NCBI GenBank assembly: GCA_022592435.1 | Contig: JABYQS010000121.1 | Coordinates: 1 to 64,000 of the forward strand | Direction: 5' to 3' | Length of the DNA stretch: 64,000 nt | Origin: Cerioporus squamosus | Lineage: Eukaryota; Basidiomycota; Agaricomycetes; Polyporales; Polyporaceae | In this document: positions 35,976-50,083 of the stretch, piece by piece | Position numbering within the stretch: the first letter of the stretch is position 1 | Layout of the letters: each line of letters starts with the position of its first letter | The notes under the pieces: generated by a model | Told to the model about the DNA's origin: nothing | The model's database searches: none | The model's input: only the letters and a program-made list of their open reading frames with translations | Translations under genes and position numbers: made by a program

Positions 35976-37050
35976 ATGTCTGACTGGGGTACGGCTATGT
36001 GTGTGCACTGCAGACGGTATATCTAACCATTGGAAGGAGTGCAGAAGCGTCTGACGACGATGTGCCCAAGGCCGCGCCCTCCGCACCGATCCCGAAGAAA
36101 CCAGTGAAGAGCAAGTGGGAAGGCGAGGACGAGGAGGACGAGGGTCCTGTAGTACGTATCACACGTCTCTAAACGTGTCTTGCACTCCCGATCTCGCGCG
36201 TCTCATCACCGATCCCAATTATCAGAGCGACTGGGAGGCATCATCTTCGGAAGAGGAGGAAGAGAAGCCCAAACCTGCCGCACCTGTCGCACCACCAAAG
36301 AAGAAGGGCACCCTGAAGGCCAAGCTTGCTGAGAAAGAGGCTGAGAAGAAAGCCAGGGCGGCCGCAGAAGACGTGGACTACGACGAGGATGCGGTGCTTG
36401 ACCCCCGCGAGAAGGCACGGAGAGACAAGGAGAGGGAGCTCGCGGCCGATCTGAACAACGCCGCTGACCTCTTCGGGGCTGCAGCACTAGGCGGTGAGTT
36501 TTCCATTCCATCCTCGCATCCTCTGCCGTCTCTTGTCTGTCATCTTTGCCTCTGAATCCGTGAACCCCGCCGCTCATGTCTTTTCTCTGCCGATCTGTCT
36601 AGGCACAACCTCGAAGGAGCTTGACTGGCTCGTCTCCGCACAGCCGCGCACGAAGGACGACTTTGTCGAGTTCTCCGACAACCTCATCGAGTACATCATC
36701 AAGCGACACCAGAACAAGCCGCTCTACGCTGCGTTCCTCGAGCACCACGTCCGCTCGCTCGCGATGCCCCTCCGCGATGTCGAGGTGCGCAAGGTCGCGA
36801 GCGCGCTCACTGCGCTCTCGAACGAGAAGCAGAAGGAGCAGCGCGACAAGTCGTCGGGCAAGAAGAAGCCCAAGACCGCTGCGAAGCCTGCGCTCGCTGC
36901 TGCCAAGCCGTCAAGCAAGTACGTTGCTTCGCATCTGCTGTAGTACTTGACATGAGCGGAACGCTGATATGCATTGGCGCCACTGACAGACTAGACACGA
37001 ACGTGTATGAGGAGGCGTTGGATGACTTTGGAGACGACAACTTCATGTAG
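35976..37050 (+). CDS. HCR1: Translation initiation factor eIF3 subunit j (Hcr1)
   Basis: Five exons (35976-35988, 36045-36151, 36226-36493, 36603-36918, 36990-37050) sum to 765 nt, 254 residues. The protein starts MSDWEASDDD, is acidic at both ends (ends DDFGDDNFM) and has a lysine-rich helical middle. The conserved core DWLVSAQPRTKDDFVEFSDN and YAAFLEHHVRSLAMPLRDVEVRKVASALTAL is characteristic of eIF3j/Hcr1. The factor binds the 40S subunit and helps eIF3 assembly, start selection and ribosome recycling. The first exon is only 13 nt. The SDWEAS motif occurs twice, at the N-terminus and at the start of exon 3. Confidence 0.92.
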
Positions 37051-37650
37051 CGATAGCTATGGTGCTTCTACTGTGCCTATGTACATCGTAATTGTTGCAT
37101 CTGTATCACAGACAATTTGTACTGACGACGACCTGGGGTCGATCTGATGGCACCATCTAAGTATCGAACAGTGGGACACAAATGCGAGGTGCGTTCGCAA
37201 GCGTGACGTCTCCGAAATACTTAGCATAGACATAGGCAATCTCGGCATCGGACATAGGGAGGTCTCCCTTCGTGCTTTCTCCTCCCTTCGACTCGCTATG
37301 CGTCGGTCCCCTGCCCTCCACAATCGACGAGTTCATGGAGGTCGCACTTGACCAAAGAAAAGGATCGGATCTTTCTTGTAATGAACCAACGCACGGTACG
37401 GGTGCTGTTCCCACCGAACTTCGACACACCGGGGTACCGTCTTCAGCCATACGGAATATGTAGAACACAAGGGATTCGCGGCATCCTATTGTACGAACAG
37501 TTCTGACGAAGCGGAGAGTACTAGAGTGCCACACATGGAACGGAAAACTACGAAAACAAGATACAGCATTGCGACGACTCGGAGAGCCTATAGCCTAGTA
37601 GTACACGTAACCTGGACCTGCGCCATACCTTCGCTAGCTCGTGTGCAGTC
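37051..37650. other. Convergent 3' region
   Basis: It lies between the stops of eIF3j (37050, plus) and the coiled-coil gene (37651, minus). No coding frame is supported; both 3' UTRs are expected here. Confidence 0.5.
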
Positions 37651-39096
37651 CTACGCCACATTCTTCCGTCTCGCACTATCCCTGAGTGCGGCCATCAGTT
37701 CCTTGGTCAACTCCCTGCGATCCCTGTCCCCTTCCTCGACCCGCTCAGTCAAAGAAGCGATCTGCGCAGTCAACAAAGCCCGCTCCCTGGCTCGATCCTT
37801 CTCCTCCTTCTCCAGGAGAGCAGCCGCCGAAGCTAGCTGAGCCTCGGTCGTCTCGCGAACGCGCTTGATCTCTTCCTGCAACTTGATGATCTCGATCTCC
37901 TTTTGCGCCAGCTGAGCGTCCCTCTGTGCGAGCTCTTGCTGATGCTGTTGCTGGAGGTGCAGAGTCGAGAGGAGAGCTGGTGTGATGCAACCCACAGTCA
38001 GAATGCGGCGTTGGCGCTGAGAGGAGCGCGCAAACTTACCATTGTAGTCAGCCGCAACCGAGCCACTGTTGGACCTGGAAGACCGACCGGACGGCTTGCG
38101 CACGATGGCGCCGGGACCGACGTTCGCAGCCCCGGAGGTGGCGGGCTTGGGCGAGTGGGATCTCGCGCGTGCCACTTGGTTGCTGTTGAGCGGACCGAGC
38201 GACCGCCGGGGCGAGGAGTGCGCCTGCAGTCGGCTCTCGTGGATTCCGGACGACCCTATGCTCCCAGCGTCTGAAGCAGGTTTGGGCCGGGAGGAAGCAA
38301 TGGGAGGGACCGGGGGAGACGGCGACGGCGGCGGTGCGCTCTGTGGCCTCGTCGCGTCAGACGGTGGTGCCTGGGTCCGGACGAGCAGCTCCGACCGAAA
38401 CTGCTGCAGAAAGACTCCTCCCGTAGACCCGGAGTCGTTATCGTAGTCCGTCCAGGTGGTCTGATTGGCCATATGTTCAGCCTCCTCCGCCTCAAATGCC
38501 GCTTGCGCCCTGAGTTGTTCGGAGTGAGTTCCGAACATGCTGAGGGAACTGTTGCCGTTCCAGCCTCTGATCCCCGTCACAACCCCGTCGAGAAACTTGT
38601 ACAGCTCATCCCTATAGAGCTCGTCTGTCTGTCCGGTCAGGGGGTCGATGGGCACCGACTCCAGGAGCGCCAGCAGGACGTCCGGGAGGGCCCGAGCGAG
38701 GTCCTTGAGCTGCTCAGAGAGCCGTGGGACATGGGGGAGCACATTCAGCTTTATTATCTCCTCGTAGTCGGTCTCCTGTGGCTTGTTGAGTTTCAAGGTC
38801 GTGCCCATTCCTTCTGGCGAGCTGGGGTCTGTGTAGGCGCCAGCGGCCTGGTACAGTTCGCGCAGCAACTCAATGTTGCTCTGCAGTGCGGCATGCTGAC
38901 CACTGATAGAGTCGGTGCGAGTAAATTGGATATGTGCAATGATGATCTCTCCTGACACAGGCGTAGGGAGCGTCGATCCAGTGAAGTACTAGTCCCGTTG
39001 CAGCTCGCGAATCCAGCCTGCGATGATGTCCCGCAGGCTCGATGGCCGTGCGGGGCCAGCCTGTGCGGTCGGGTTGAGAGGAGAAGACGCAGACAT
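37651..39096 (-). CDS. Hypothetical protein with long C-terminal coiled coil
   Basis: Three exons (39096-38990, 38902-38040, 37976-37651) sum to 1296 nt, 431 residues. No named family is recognised. The first 150 residues form a helical domain (ending LREL in the first block, then LPHVPRLSEQLKDLARALPDVLLALL). A Ser/Pro/Arg-rich linker spans about 180-320. The last 105 residues are a strong coiled coil rich in Gln, Glu and Arg (HQQELAQRDAQLAQKEIEII onward). The second intron (37977-38039) is 63 nt, a multiple of three without a stop, so retention would add 21 residues in frame. The start MSASSPLNP is chosen because the splice from its exon creates a continuous helix. Confidence 0.75.
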
Positions 39097-39592
39097 GTGG
39101 ATAAATTGAATGCCGTCTAGTGTTTGTCTCGGGCGTCGGCGGTGGCGTGGTGCGTTGAAGAGGTGAGGGACGCGGCGTCTGAGAACGAGGAGGTTGGGAG
39201 GAAGCCCGGGAGCTGGGTGGACAAGTCCTGGGAGAGATATAAGGCCCGCTGCGTGCGTGTTCATGTCGATGGACTGATAAGTGATCTTCTTGCACGGTCC
39301 TGGAAGCTCGAGTCAGTGCGGGAGCCTCGAGGACCAACTACATAGTCGAACTTGAACGTTGTACAAACGTGGAAACGTGTTGGTGGTCCGCAGACGCCGA
39401 AGATCCAAAGGCGTCCCCGGGCCGCCCAGTTGTTCCCACTCAACCTCAGGTATCTTTTGTTCCCTACCTTCACTGATTTCCGCGGAAAGCCCGGCGACTG
39501 CTGAGATGTCGGTCGTATCCATGCGGCAGGGATGGAGCTACCCGTCCAGGTAGCAATACATTCGGTACCGACGGCCTACACATGACACTCGC
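39097..39592. other. Intergenic between two minus-strand genes
   Basis: It holds the promoter of the coiled-coil gene and the 3' UTR of PWP1. No further gene is supported. Confidence 0.45.
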
Positions 39593-41583
39593 TCACTCAT
39601 CATCGACATCACCGCCCTCGTCTCCGCTGCTATCCTCCTCATCGCTCGCGACACCAATGACTCCACCGCTTTGCTTCTCCTTGAGCACCCGGCCAGCTTC
39701 AGCAAGCTTCGGGCCGAGGACCTTCCGTGCGCCCGCATTCGCACCGATGTCCCATACTTGCAGCTTCGCCTTTGAGCCCGCAGCGGCGAGCGTGAGCGGG
39801 TCGTCTGGCGACCAAGCCGTCGAGAAGACCTTGCCCTGTGAGAAGTGAACCGCACGATCAGCATCCAAATTTCAATCAGGGTATGCAAGAGGTTGGCGAG
39901 ACGTACCACGCCGAGGTCCCGGGAGGTGACCAGGCTGACTTGCCGCTTGCCGGTATCCGGGTCGTCCGCGATGTTCCAAATCTTGACGACCTTGTCCGTA
40001 CCGCCCGTGGCGATGACGCCCCGCACGTGGGGGTTCACGTCAAGGGCAGACACGGGGCCATCGTGGGCGGAGAGGGTGAAGCGTGCGGGAGAAGGTGCAT
40101 CCAGATCTGAGGGCAGAGCACGCGCGTCGAAGTTCACGACCAGTCCGTTGTCCAACGATACCTACAACGTGGTCATATCGATGAGAACACATCAGACGTC
40201 GAAGAATGCAGAAGAACTCACATAGAAACTGTGTGCCTCCCAGGGATCCCAGCGCAATGCCTCGACGTCTCCGCCGACACGCGCACCTACTCCCGCGTCC
40301 GGGGCACGAGAGTCGAACGTCCGCACAGTCCTGTCATAGCTACCCGTGAGGAGCACCGTCGGGTCGGCCTGGTTCCATTGAACCGCCTGGACCTTGTCCT
40401 TGTGCACGTCGAAGCTCCTCAGAGCGCCCTCGCCCTCACCACCTTCGCCGTTGATTGTGGGGTCGCGGTTGAGGTCCCAAAGCTTGACCGTCCTGTCGGC
40501 ACTCGCACTCGCAAGCAGGTTCCGGTGCGTGCGATTCCATGACAGGCCGAGGACCGCGTCGACGTGGTGCGCGGCGCTGGTAGGACGATGCTTGATCTTC
40601 TTGCGCTTCTTCTTGCCCGTGCCCAGGGGTGTCGGGACGTGCGCGGCGGTCTTGTCCGGGCGACCGAGGACCATGTCGGGATACATGGCTTCGACGGTGT
40701 CGAGTGACCATATCTCGATCTCAGGATCGAGCGTGCCCACCGCGATGAAGTTGCCGAATTGCGCTACGTCTGAAGAGGACGCTGTCGCGTTCTGGGTTCG
40801 GGAGGGAGAAGTGATAGGAGGGAAGTCCAGCCATTCGAGGCAGAGCGGGAAGGAGGGGAGCATGAGGTCGTGATGGGCGTACAAATTCTCTTCGGACTCC
40901 TCGTAGACGTAAACCTCGAGCTGGGAGATCTCGTCCTCCGTTTTGGCGACGACGAGGAGGTTATCTGTGGGCAGGACCTCGAGCTCTTCGCGCTCCTGTT
41001 CCTCATCGTCTTCTTTTAGGGTCACGTATGGGTCTTCGTCGTTGTTGCGGTAGTATGTGAGGCCCTTGATGTTGCTGAAAGGACCCATGCCGGGCATGGC
41101 CTCGTCTTCATCGTAGTCATCGAGCTTGTACTGCTCGAGCCCGTCTCCACTGGGCTTCGCGCCCTCAGCAGCTGGTGCGGGCTCCGGGTCCTGGTCCATG
41201 GGAACATCTTCGTCCATCGCGTCGTCATCTTCACTTCAAGCTCGTACGCTCAGAATCCCGATGCCGCCAAGAAGCAGAGGAGGACTCACTCGACCCAGGC
41301 GCTCTCTTCGTCCTCGTCCGCATCGTCCGCCTCTTCGCCCTCCGCGCCCTTGCCCATAGACTCTGCAGCCTTGGACGCCGCCTCAAGCTCTTTCCGCGCG
41401 TCTTCGAGCTCTATCCGCGCGAGTGCGCTGACGCGCTCGAGTTCTTGATCATCGAGAACATACTTCTGGGGATGTCGGGCTGCGACTCCGCGGCGCACCC
41501 TGTTAGAAGGAGTGTAAGTGATGTTCCGAAGCCATATCAGAATGCTGCTTGTACCATGCTACCGAGGATATCAAGCTACTCAT
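39593..41583 (-). CDS. PWP1: Periodic tryptophan protein 1 (WD40, ribosome biogenesis)
   Basis: Five exons (41583-41555, 41499-41290, 41233-40222, 40161-39907, 39835-39593) sum to 1749 nt, 582 residues. The short first exon gives SSVAWVRRGVAA, the usual PWP1 N-terminus, followed by YVLDDQELERVSALARIELEDAR. A long acidic region contains KLDDYDEDE. WD40 repeats follow (LASASADRTVKLWDLNRD, LLTGSYDRTVRTFDSRAP, IATGGTDKVVKIWNI, LAAAGSKAKLQVWDIG), separated by a KKKRKKIKHRP basic patch that could be a nuclear or nucleolar signal. The end is acidic. PWP1 works in 25S/60S ribosome assembly. The gene is head-to-head with COQ9. Confidence 0.92.
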
Positions 41584-41708
41584 AGCTGGAGTCGGCGAGC
41601 ACGAACAGGAACGAGTGTGAAGCTTTCCTGCCGGCGTTCAAGCGAAGTGAGAGCAAAATTCAGATCTGAGATCGTGCATCGGGATCGCAGCAACACGTGC
41701 TACCGATC
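41584..41708. promoter_or_regulatory. 125-bp shared promoter between PWP1 and COQ9
   Basis: The two start codons (41583 minus, 41709 plus) are only 125 bp apart, so both transcripts must start within this stretch. No TATA element is obvious on either strand. Confidence 0.7.
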
Positions 41709-42628
41709 ATGCTCAGGCGCTCTGCGCGTCCTCCACGGTGAGCTCGACGCGTCGCACAACGAGCAGCCATGTCCAGGTTTGTTTGACATCTTCATTCGAC
41801 CGTGCACGAAACAAGGCTTGACTGATGGTCAGGAACCAGCTCTTACAGCTTGCTATCCCCCTCGTCAAGTCCTACGGTTTCTCTCGCGAGGCACTGGCAC
41901 GCTCCGTTCTCTACCTGCCCAAACCGCACGACCAACCGCTGTCGGACGCAGCCGTAAATTCGCTATTTGGAAGCGGAGACGATGCACGGAGGACACTGAT
42001 TACCGGGTGGCTGGACCATGCGAGGGAGGAAATGAGGACAGCGTCCACGACCGGCGCCGCTCCTGCGTCGCTGAGGGAGGTCCTGACACAGAGGTTGAAG
42101 GTGAACGAGCCGGTCTTGCCGCTCCTTCCAGAGGTGCGTATCATTCCCCTATAGACGTTACACGTGCTGCAGCTGCGAGGTTGTAGGCATTCGCCCTCCT
42201 TGCATCGCCCACATACGGGCTTCCACCGCTGGATCCCATCCCTGGACTCAAGCACGTCTCGAGAGTAGCAGACGACGCATGCTATATCGTTGGAGATACA
42301 TCAGTAGGGGTACGTACCAGGGATTTTTGCGGTTGATTTGTGCTCATCGCGCATACAGCCTGCTTGGTTCCGCCGTCGAGCAGCCATAGCGGCCGCGTAT
42401 GGTGCAGCCGGTACGTCGTACATGTCCGTGCTCGATGTCTTCGGACTAACGGCGTCCCATGCAGAGCTGCATCAACTCACGTCACCGAACACCGCATACA
42501 AGTTCCTTGACGACGTGCTCGACTTGACGCACAAGGTCGACTCGTCCGTGGGGGAGGTCGAGCTGTTCGGCCAGTATATCTGGAGGAGTTGGGCGGGGAT
42601 CATTAGAAGCAGCGGTGTACTTCCTTGA
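41709..42628 (+). CDS. COQ9: Ubiquinone biosynthesis protein COQ9
   Basis: Five exons (41709-41737, 41833-42133, 42187-42309, 42359-42410, 42465-42628) sum to 669 nt, 222 residues. The short first exon gives MLRRSARPPR, an arginine-rich start fitting a mitochondrial presequence. The body reads AIPLVKSYGFSREALARSVLYLP, then LLPEAFALLASP, and the C-terminal region SPNTAYKFLDDVLD and GEVELFGQYIWRSWAGIIRSSG is the conserved COQ9 lipid-binding end. COQ9 presents CoQ intermediates to COQ7 in the mitochondrial matrix complex. All exons close in frame. Confidence 0.9.
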
Positions 42629-43134
42629 CAGGTGACGGGGTGACTGTTCAGTTCGTGCTGGGACATTCGGGAGTAATAGCGAACAATCAATGATGTCGGT
42701 GAGTGCATTGGAAATCTATGAGCAATCCGGTAGGTGTGTGGGTTCACAGAGGACAGGTCGCAAATAGGGGATCAAGAAGCAGGTGAGTAGACCACAGGCG
42801 TTCATCGTCCGCTGACCTCGGTGCTTGGCAGTTCAAGGGGTCTCGAGGGCTTCGCGTGTCACTGTCACGTGCACCTTGCCCACCTGCTCCCGCATCTCTT
42901 ATCAATGGCGACATGGCATGCACTTCGCCCTCGGAGATCGTCGATCAGCTGCCGTCGCGCAGTCATGCCGCGAGTCGTCGCGTCGCCGTGTTCAGGCCGG
43001 TAGCAGAGCGCTCCGACTAAGGTTGAGGCGCGCCGTGGGGATACGCACTCGATGTTCCTGTGAATCAGGACCGACAGTGCTGCTTCGGTATGCCTCGAAC
43101 ACCGAAAGAGAAGCTTTCATCAGTCAGCCTTTCC

Positions 43135-43177
43135 ATGGATGTGTAAGAATTCTAGCCCGACATGATGGTGCCAGGTT
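43135..43177 (+). promoter_or_regulatory. Promoter block shared with SDR2
   Basis: From atggatgtgtaagaa onward this 43-bp stretch aligns with 47076-47119 upstream of SDR2 (common core ATGGATGTGTAAGA, then CGACAT and TGGTGC). It lies 173 bp before the SDR1 start codon. Confidence 0.6.
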
Positions 43178-43219
43178 GGGTACGAACTCAGAGTTGAAGT
43201 TTGAACTTTCAGCAACCGC

Positions 43220-43227
43220 ATATATAG
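43220..43227 (+). promoter_or_regulatory. TATA-like element of SDR1
   Basis: The string atatatagg lies about 85 bp before the start codon at 43308. A TATA element at similar spacing is present at SDR2 and both xylanase genes. Confidence 0.55.
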
Positions 43228-43307
43228 GCGGGACAGCTCAGAGCTGAACAGGACAACACGTCTCCTATCGTCTCCACAGTTCAAGCTTCTACAACACACA
43301 CTCGACC

Positions 43308-44511
43308 ATGTCTCCTTGCCCTGTTTTCGTCGTGGCTGGTGTCGGCACTGGTACAGGTAGTTGTTCGTTCTGATATGCAGTGTGAAGACATGCTCATCAC
43401 GACCACGTACGTAGGCACCGGTGCGGCGACGGCGTGAGTTGATCTTCCCAAGCTACGTGCTTTGAACTTCACTGAAGCAGCTGCAGTCGCCTTCTAGCCC
43501 AGAAGGGATACCGCGTCGCCCTCGTTGCACGCAACCCCGACAACCTCAACAGCCTGGCGAAGGAAATCAACGAAGCCGGCGGCGAGGTGTGTCATCCAGC
43601 GCACCTGTCCGCTATCACGCGAACATACAAACTCACCATGTATACAGGCCGCCGGATTCCCCGTCAAGGACTACTCTTACAGTGCGACGCTCTCCGTCTT
43701 CGACGCCATATCCGCGCACAAGTGGTCCTCCGAAGGGCGCTCAGAGGTGCGCGGCGCCCTCTGGAACGCGGGCGTGCAGGAAGTCTGGAAGCCGTTCCTC
43801 GAGGTGTCCGAGAAGGAGATCGAGACCACGCTCCAGTTCAACGTCGCCGCGGCTTTCGGCTTCGCGCGCGGGGCGATCCTGGCGTTCAAGAAGAACGGGC
43901 TCGACGAGCGCAGTGCGAGGGGAACGCTCCTCTTCACTGGTGCCACGGCGAGCATTCGCGGGAACGTGAGGACGAGCGGGATCGCGGCAGTCAAGTTTGC
44001 GGTCAGGGCTCTCAGCCAGAGCTTGGCGAAGGAGTTCGGGAAGGACAATATTCATGTGAGTGATCTCCGATTTGCGAATGTCCACCGCTGGCTGAGCTAA
44101 CTGTTGTGCAGGTCGCTCACGTACGTTGAGTTGCTGTTCGGAGCTTGGAGGTTATGCTGACTAGTGATGTAACCTTTCGTAGGCCATTATTGATGGAAGC
44201 GAGTAGTCTTCGTCATGACGATCATTGAACTTGAACTGACACGGCAATTCCTGAACAGTCATCTCCACCGGTCCCTCTGACGTGCGCCTGGACGCCAACA
44301 GCATTGCCAAGGCATGTATTTCGTTATGGAAGACGGTGGTCCCTCATTTCACTTACGAGTACTGCAGAACTACGTCTACCTCGTGGAGCAAGACAGGTCT
44401 GCTTGGACATGGGAGCTCGACTGTGGGTAGTCCATCTTTGCATCGCTATCCGTAAGGAGTGCGCTGACCAGATTCATTGATGTAGTGCGCCCGGCCCATG
44501 AGAAGTGGTAA
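43308..44511 (+). CDS. Short-chain dehydrogenase-like protein SDR1, catalytic Tyr absent
   Basis: Nine exons (43308-43356, 43415-43433, 43487-43586, 43648-44055, 44112-44120, 44183-44198, 44259-44311, 44368-44422, 44486-44511) sum to 735 nt, 244 residues. A Rossmann start FVVAGVGTGTGTGAATARLLAQKGYRVALVAR fits an NAD(P)-binding SDR, followed by ALWNAG (NNAG-like) and LLFTGATASIRGN. The classical YxxxK is absent: the sequence reads IAAVK, so Lys is kept but Tyr is Ile. Activity as a normal reductase is therefore doubtful. Two introns begin with GC (44199 and 44312), and the 19-, 9- and 16-nt exons are shared with SDR2. Compared with SDR2 it lacks 12 codons in the seventh exon. It sits 710 bp before XYN1 on the same strand. 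Confidence 0.85.
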
Positions 44512-45220
44512 ACGTGTCGTATGCACCGACTCAGATGAGACCCCAGTGTTAATCGATTTGTCTCGAATGATCATCTGCTTCATGAGGTGACCTGCTTATG
44601 GGGTTACATGGGTGTACGAACGCAGGTACGTGCACTGTGTTCCCTATAACACTCTGGCACATGTGAACTTCGTCTGTAGCACTGATGAACGTCCAAAATC
44701 AAGCTCGTGGTCTGCAACCAAGCACAGCGCTATTTCTGGCCGGCGCTGATAACCCCGAGCAATGACCGCCGCCTTCGGACCCGCCTGGAGACCACCCAGT
44801 GTGCAGCAGCGACCGAAGAACAACCGCCGACCGCGCTCGAAAAGGTATTTGAGTACTCACGCGCACGTCGGTCCATCAGTCACGAGAGTACTTGAGTGGC
44901 AGCAAGCGCAGGCTTCTGGAACGCGGTCTGGTTGCCAGATGCTCATCCATCGCCCTCTCCTCGTGGTCATGCTTTCATGCAGAGCTTGCTCCGCGTCCCG
45001 GAAGTGCCGCGCAGTGTCTCCCCCGTGGTCGCCTACGCATACTCCGGACACCTGCTAACGGACATTCTCACGACGATGTTCCGCTCGCCTGCAGGTCACG
45101 GTCCTTCTCGATCCAGCTCTGCTGCGTCCAGAAACTCCACTTGCTTGGACGTATAAGAAGAGCGTTTCTTGTGAAGTCCGGGTAGTCCACTCACACTAAC
45201 GAAAAGCCGCAGCGCTCCAG
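44512..45220. other. Intergenic between SDR1 and XYN1
   Basis: No gene is supported. It holds the XYN1 promoter with a TATA-like element near its end. Confidence 0.5.
45152..45157 (+). promoter_or_regulatory. TATA-like element of XYN1
   Basis: The string tataag lies 64 bp before the xylanase start codon at 45221. Confidence 0.55.
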
Positions 45221-46856
<1,636 letters not shown>

Positions 46857-47075
46857 CTCTGACCGAGTTTCGTTCGAAACTCTGTTTCTGGTATATATGT
46901 ATGCCATCAATCCTGCTGAGTCTATCGAGACATGCCGAGTTACACCGTCATATCGGAGCGCTGGCAGGAATACGCGTCGCCAGGGCGAGCATCTCATGCA
47001 GCTAGGGCTGTATGTGTCATCCCGATGCTTAAGAAGGAGAACGTCAATGCGAGTCTTTGCTGCACAATCCGCTCG

Positions 47076-47119
47076 ATGGATGTGTAAGATACTGAGCACG
47101 ACATCGTGGTGCTAGATGA
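47076..47119 (+). promoter_or_regulatory. Promoter block shared with SDR1
   Basis: It aligns with 43135-43177, with the common core ATGGATGTGTAAGA and then CGACAT and TGGTGC. It ends about 85 bp before the SDR2 start codon. Confidence 0.6.
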
Positions 47120-47133
47120 GAATTCCCACTACC

Positions 47134-47139
47134 TATATA
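47134..47139 (+). promoter_or_regulatory. TATA element of SDR2
   Basis: The string tatata lies 64 bp before the start codon at 47203. Confidence 0.6.
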
Positions 47140-47202
47140 GTTGGCTCGCGAGCCTGTCGGCTTACCAACCTCATCCACTCCACTCCTATCCTCCGTCTCG
47201 CT

Positions 47203-48427
47203 ATGTCTACGCGTCCTCTCTTCGTCGTCGCCGGCATCGGCCAGGGCTCAGGTTTGTCTTCAAGGGATGGATTTTAGGTGTGTGCTCACCTGAACTTTCG
47301 CGAACAGGTACCGGGGCCGCAGCTGCGTGAGTATAGTATACCACACGACCAGACAGTCTGCCAGCAGAACTAACACATGACACTAAGTCGCCTCTTCGCA
47401 CAGAAGGGGTATCGTGTCGCGCTTGTCGCGCGCAACGCTGACCCCTTGAACCGCCTCGCGGGGGAGATCAACGATGCTGGTGGCGAGGTTCGTTCACCCT
47501 CTTGAGAACAAGCGCATTGCTCCGAGCTCATCCGTTGACATTACAGGCCGCTGCTTTCCCGATCGAGGACTACTCATATGGTGCAACGCTGTCCGTCTTC
47601 GACAGCATCGCTGCGCACAAGTGGTCATCCGCCGGGTCTTCCTCCCTGCGCGTTGCCCTCTGGAACGCAGGCACCGGCGTTTGGAAGCCCTTCCTTGACG
47701 TTACCGACAAGGACATCGAGACGTCTCTCCAGACCAATGTTACCGCGGCCTTTGCGTTCTCTCGTGGAGCCATCCTGGCGTTCAAGCAGAACGAGCTGGA
47801 TGAGCGCGGGAAGAGAGGCACGCTGCTCTTCACCGGCGCGACCGCCGCCATCCGCGGAAACGTCACCACCAGCGCATTCGCCGCCGGCAAGTTCGGTCTC
47901 AGGGCGCTCAGCCAGAGTCTTGCCAAGGAGTTTGGAAAGCAGAACATCCATGTGAGCATCTCTTGCTCTTCGTATAAGTCCGACCATTAACTCACTGTAT
48001 GCAGGTTTCCCACGTACGTGCCATGTTACTACGATAGTCCGATAACTGCTGAACACTGCGATATGACCATCATCCAGGCCATCATAGACGGAGGCGGGTA
48101 GACGTCGTCATACCTCTTTGACTGCATGCTGACGCGGACGACTCACACAGGGATTCTGACTGACCGGTCGCTGTCCACTCGCGACGAGGCATGGGTGAAC
48201 AACGCCGATGTCCGATTGGATGCAAACAGCATCGCGAAGGTAGGCTCCGCCTTGTAGATTGTCATTTCGTCGGGATGTTGACATGAGGTTCAGAGCTACC
48301 TGTACCTCGTCGAGCAAGACAGGTCTGCGTGGACATGGGAACTCGATTGTGAGTGCTCGAACCTCAGACGACTGCACATCTGCTTACCTCCGAAACCCAA
48401 GTGCGCCCCGCCCACGAGAAGTGGTGA
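47203..48427 (+). CDS. Short-chain dehydrogenase-like protein SDR2, catalytic Tyr absent
   Basis: Nine exons (47203-47251, 47308-47326, 47388-47487, 47547-47951, 48005-48013, 48078-48093, 48151-48239, 48294-48348, 48402-48427) sum to 768 nt, 255 residues. The Rossmann start FVVAGIGQGSGTGAAAARLFAQKGYRVALVAR is followed by ALWNAG and LLFTGATAAIRGN. At the YxxxK position it reads FAAGK, so Tyr is Phe. The C-terminus EQDRSAWTWELDLRPAHEKW is the same as in SDR1. The intron after residue IIDG begins with GC (48094), as in SDR1; the following intron uses GT (48240), unlike SDR1. The gene converges with XYN2, with 142 bp between stop codons. The substrate is unknown. Confidence 0.88.
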
Positions 48428-48569
48428 AGACGTCATCCATGAGCAGGACTGTTGGCAAAGGAAACGCGCATTGTATGATAGTGGAGGAAGATAACCATTA
48501 AACCAGGAAGTGCAAGTCGTACATGGTCTATACGATTTTGATTCGACGAAAGGGCCCCCCACGGCACAA

Positions 48570-50083
<1,514 letters not shown>

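Larger units (their letters stand above)
42629..43307. other. Intergenic, holds the SDR1 promoter
   Basis: No gene is supported. The last 175 bp contain a block shared with the SDR2 promoter and a TATA-like element. Confidence 0.5.
46857..47202. other. Intergenic between XYN1 and SDR2
   Basis: No gene is supported. The last 130 bp hold the SDR2 promoter, with the block shared with SDR1 and a TATA element. Confidence 0.5.
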
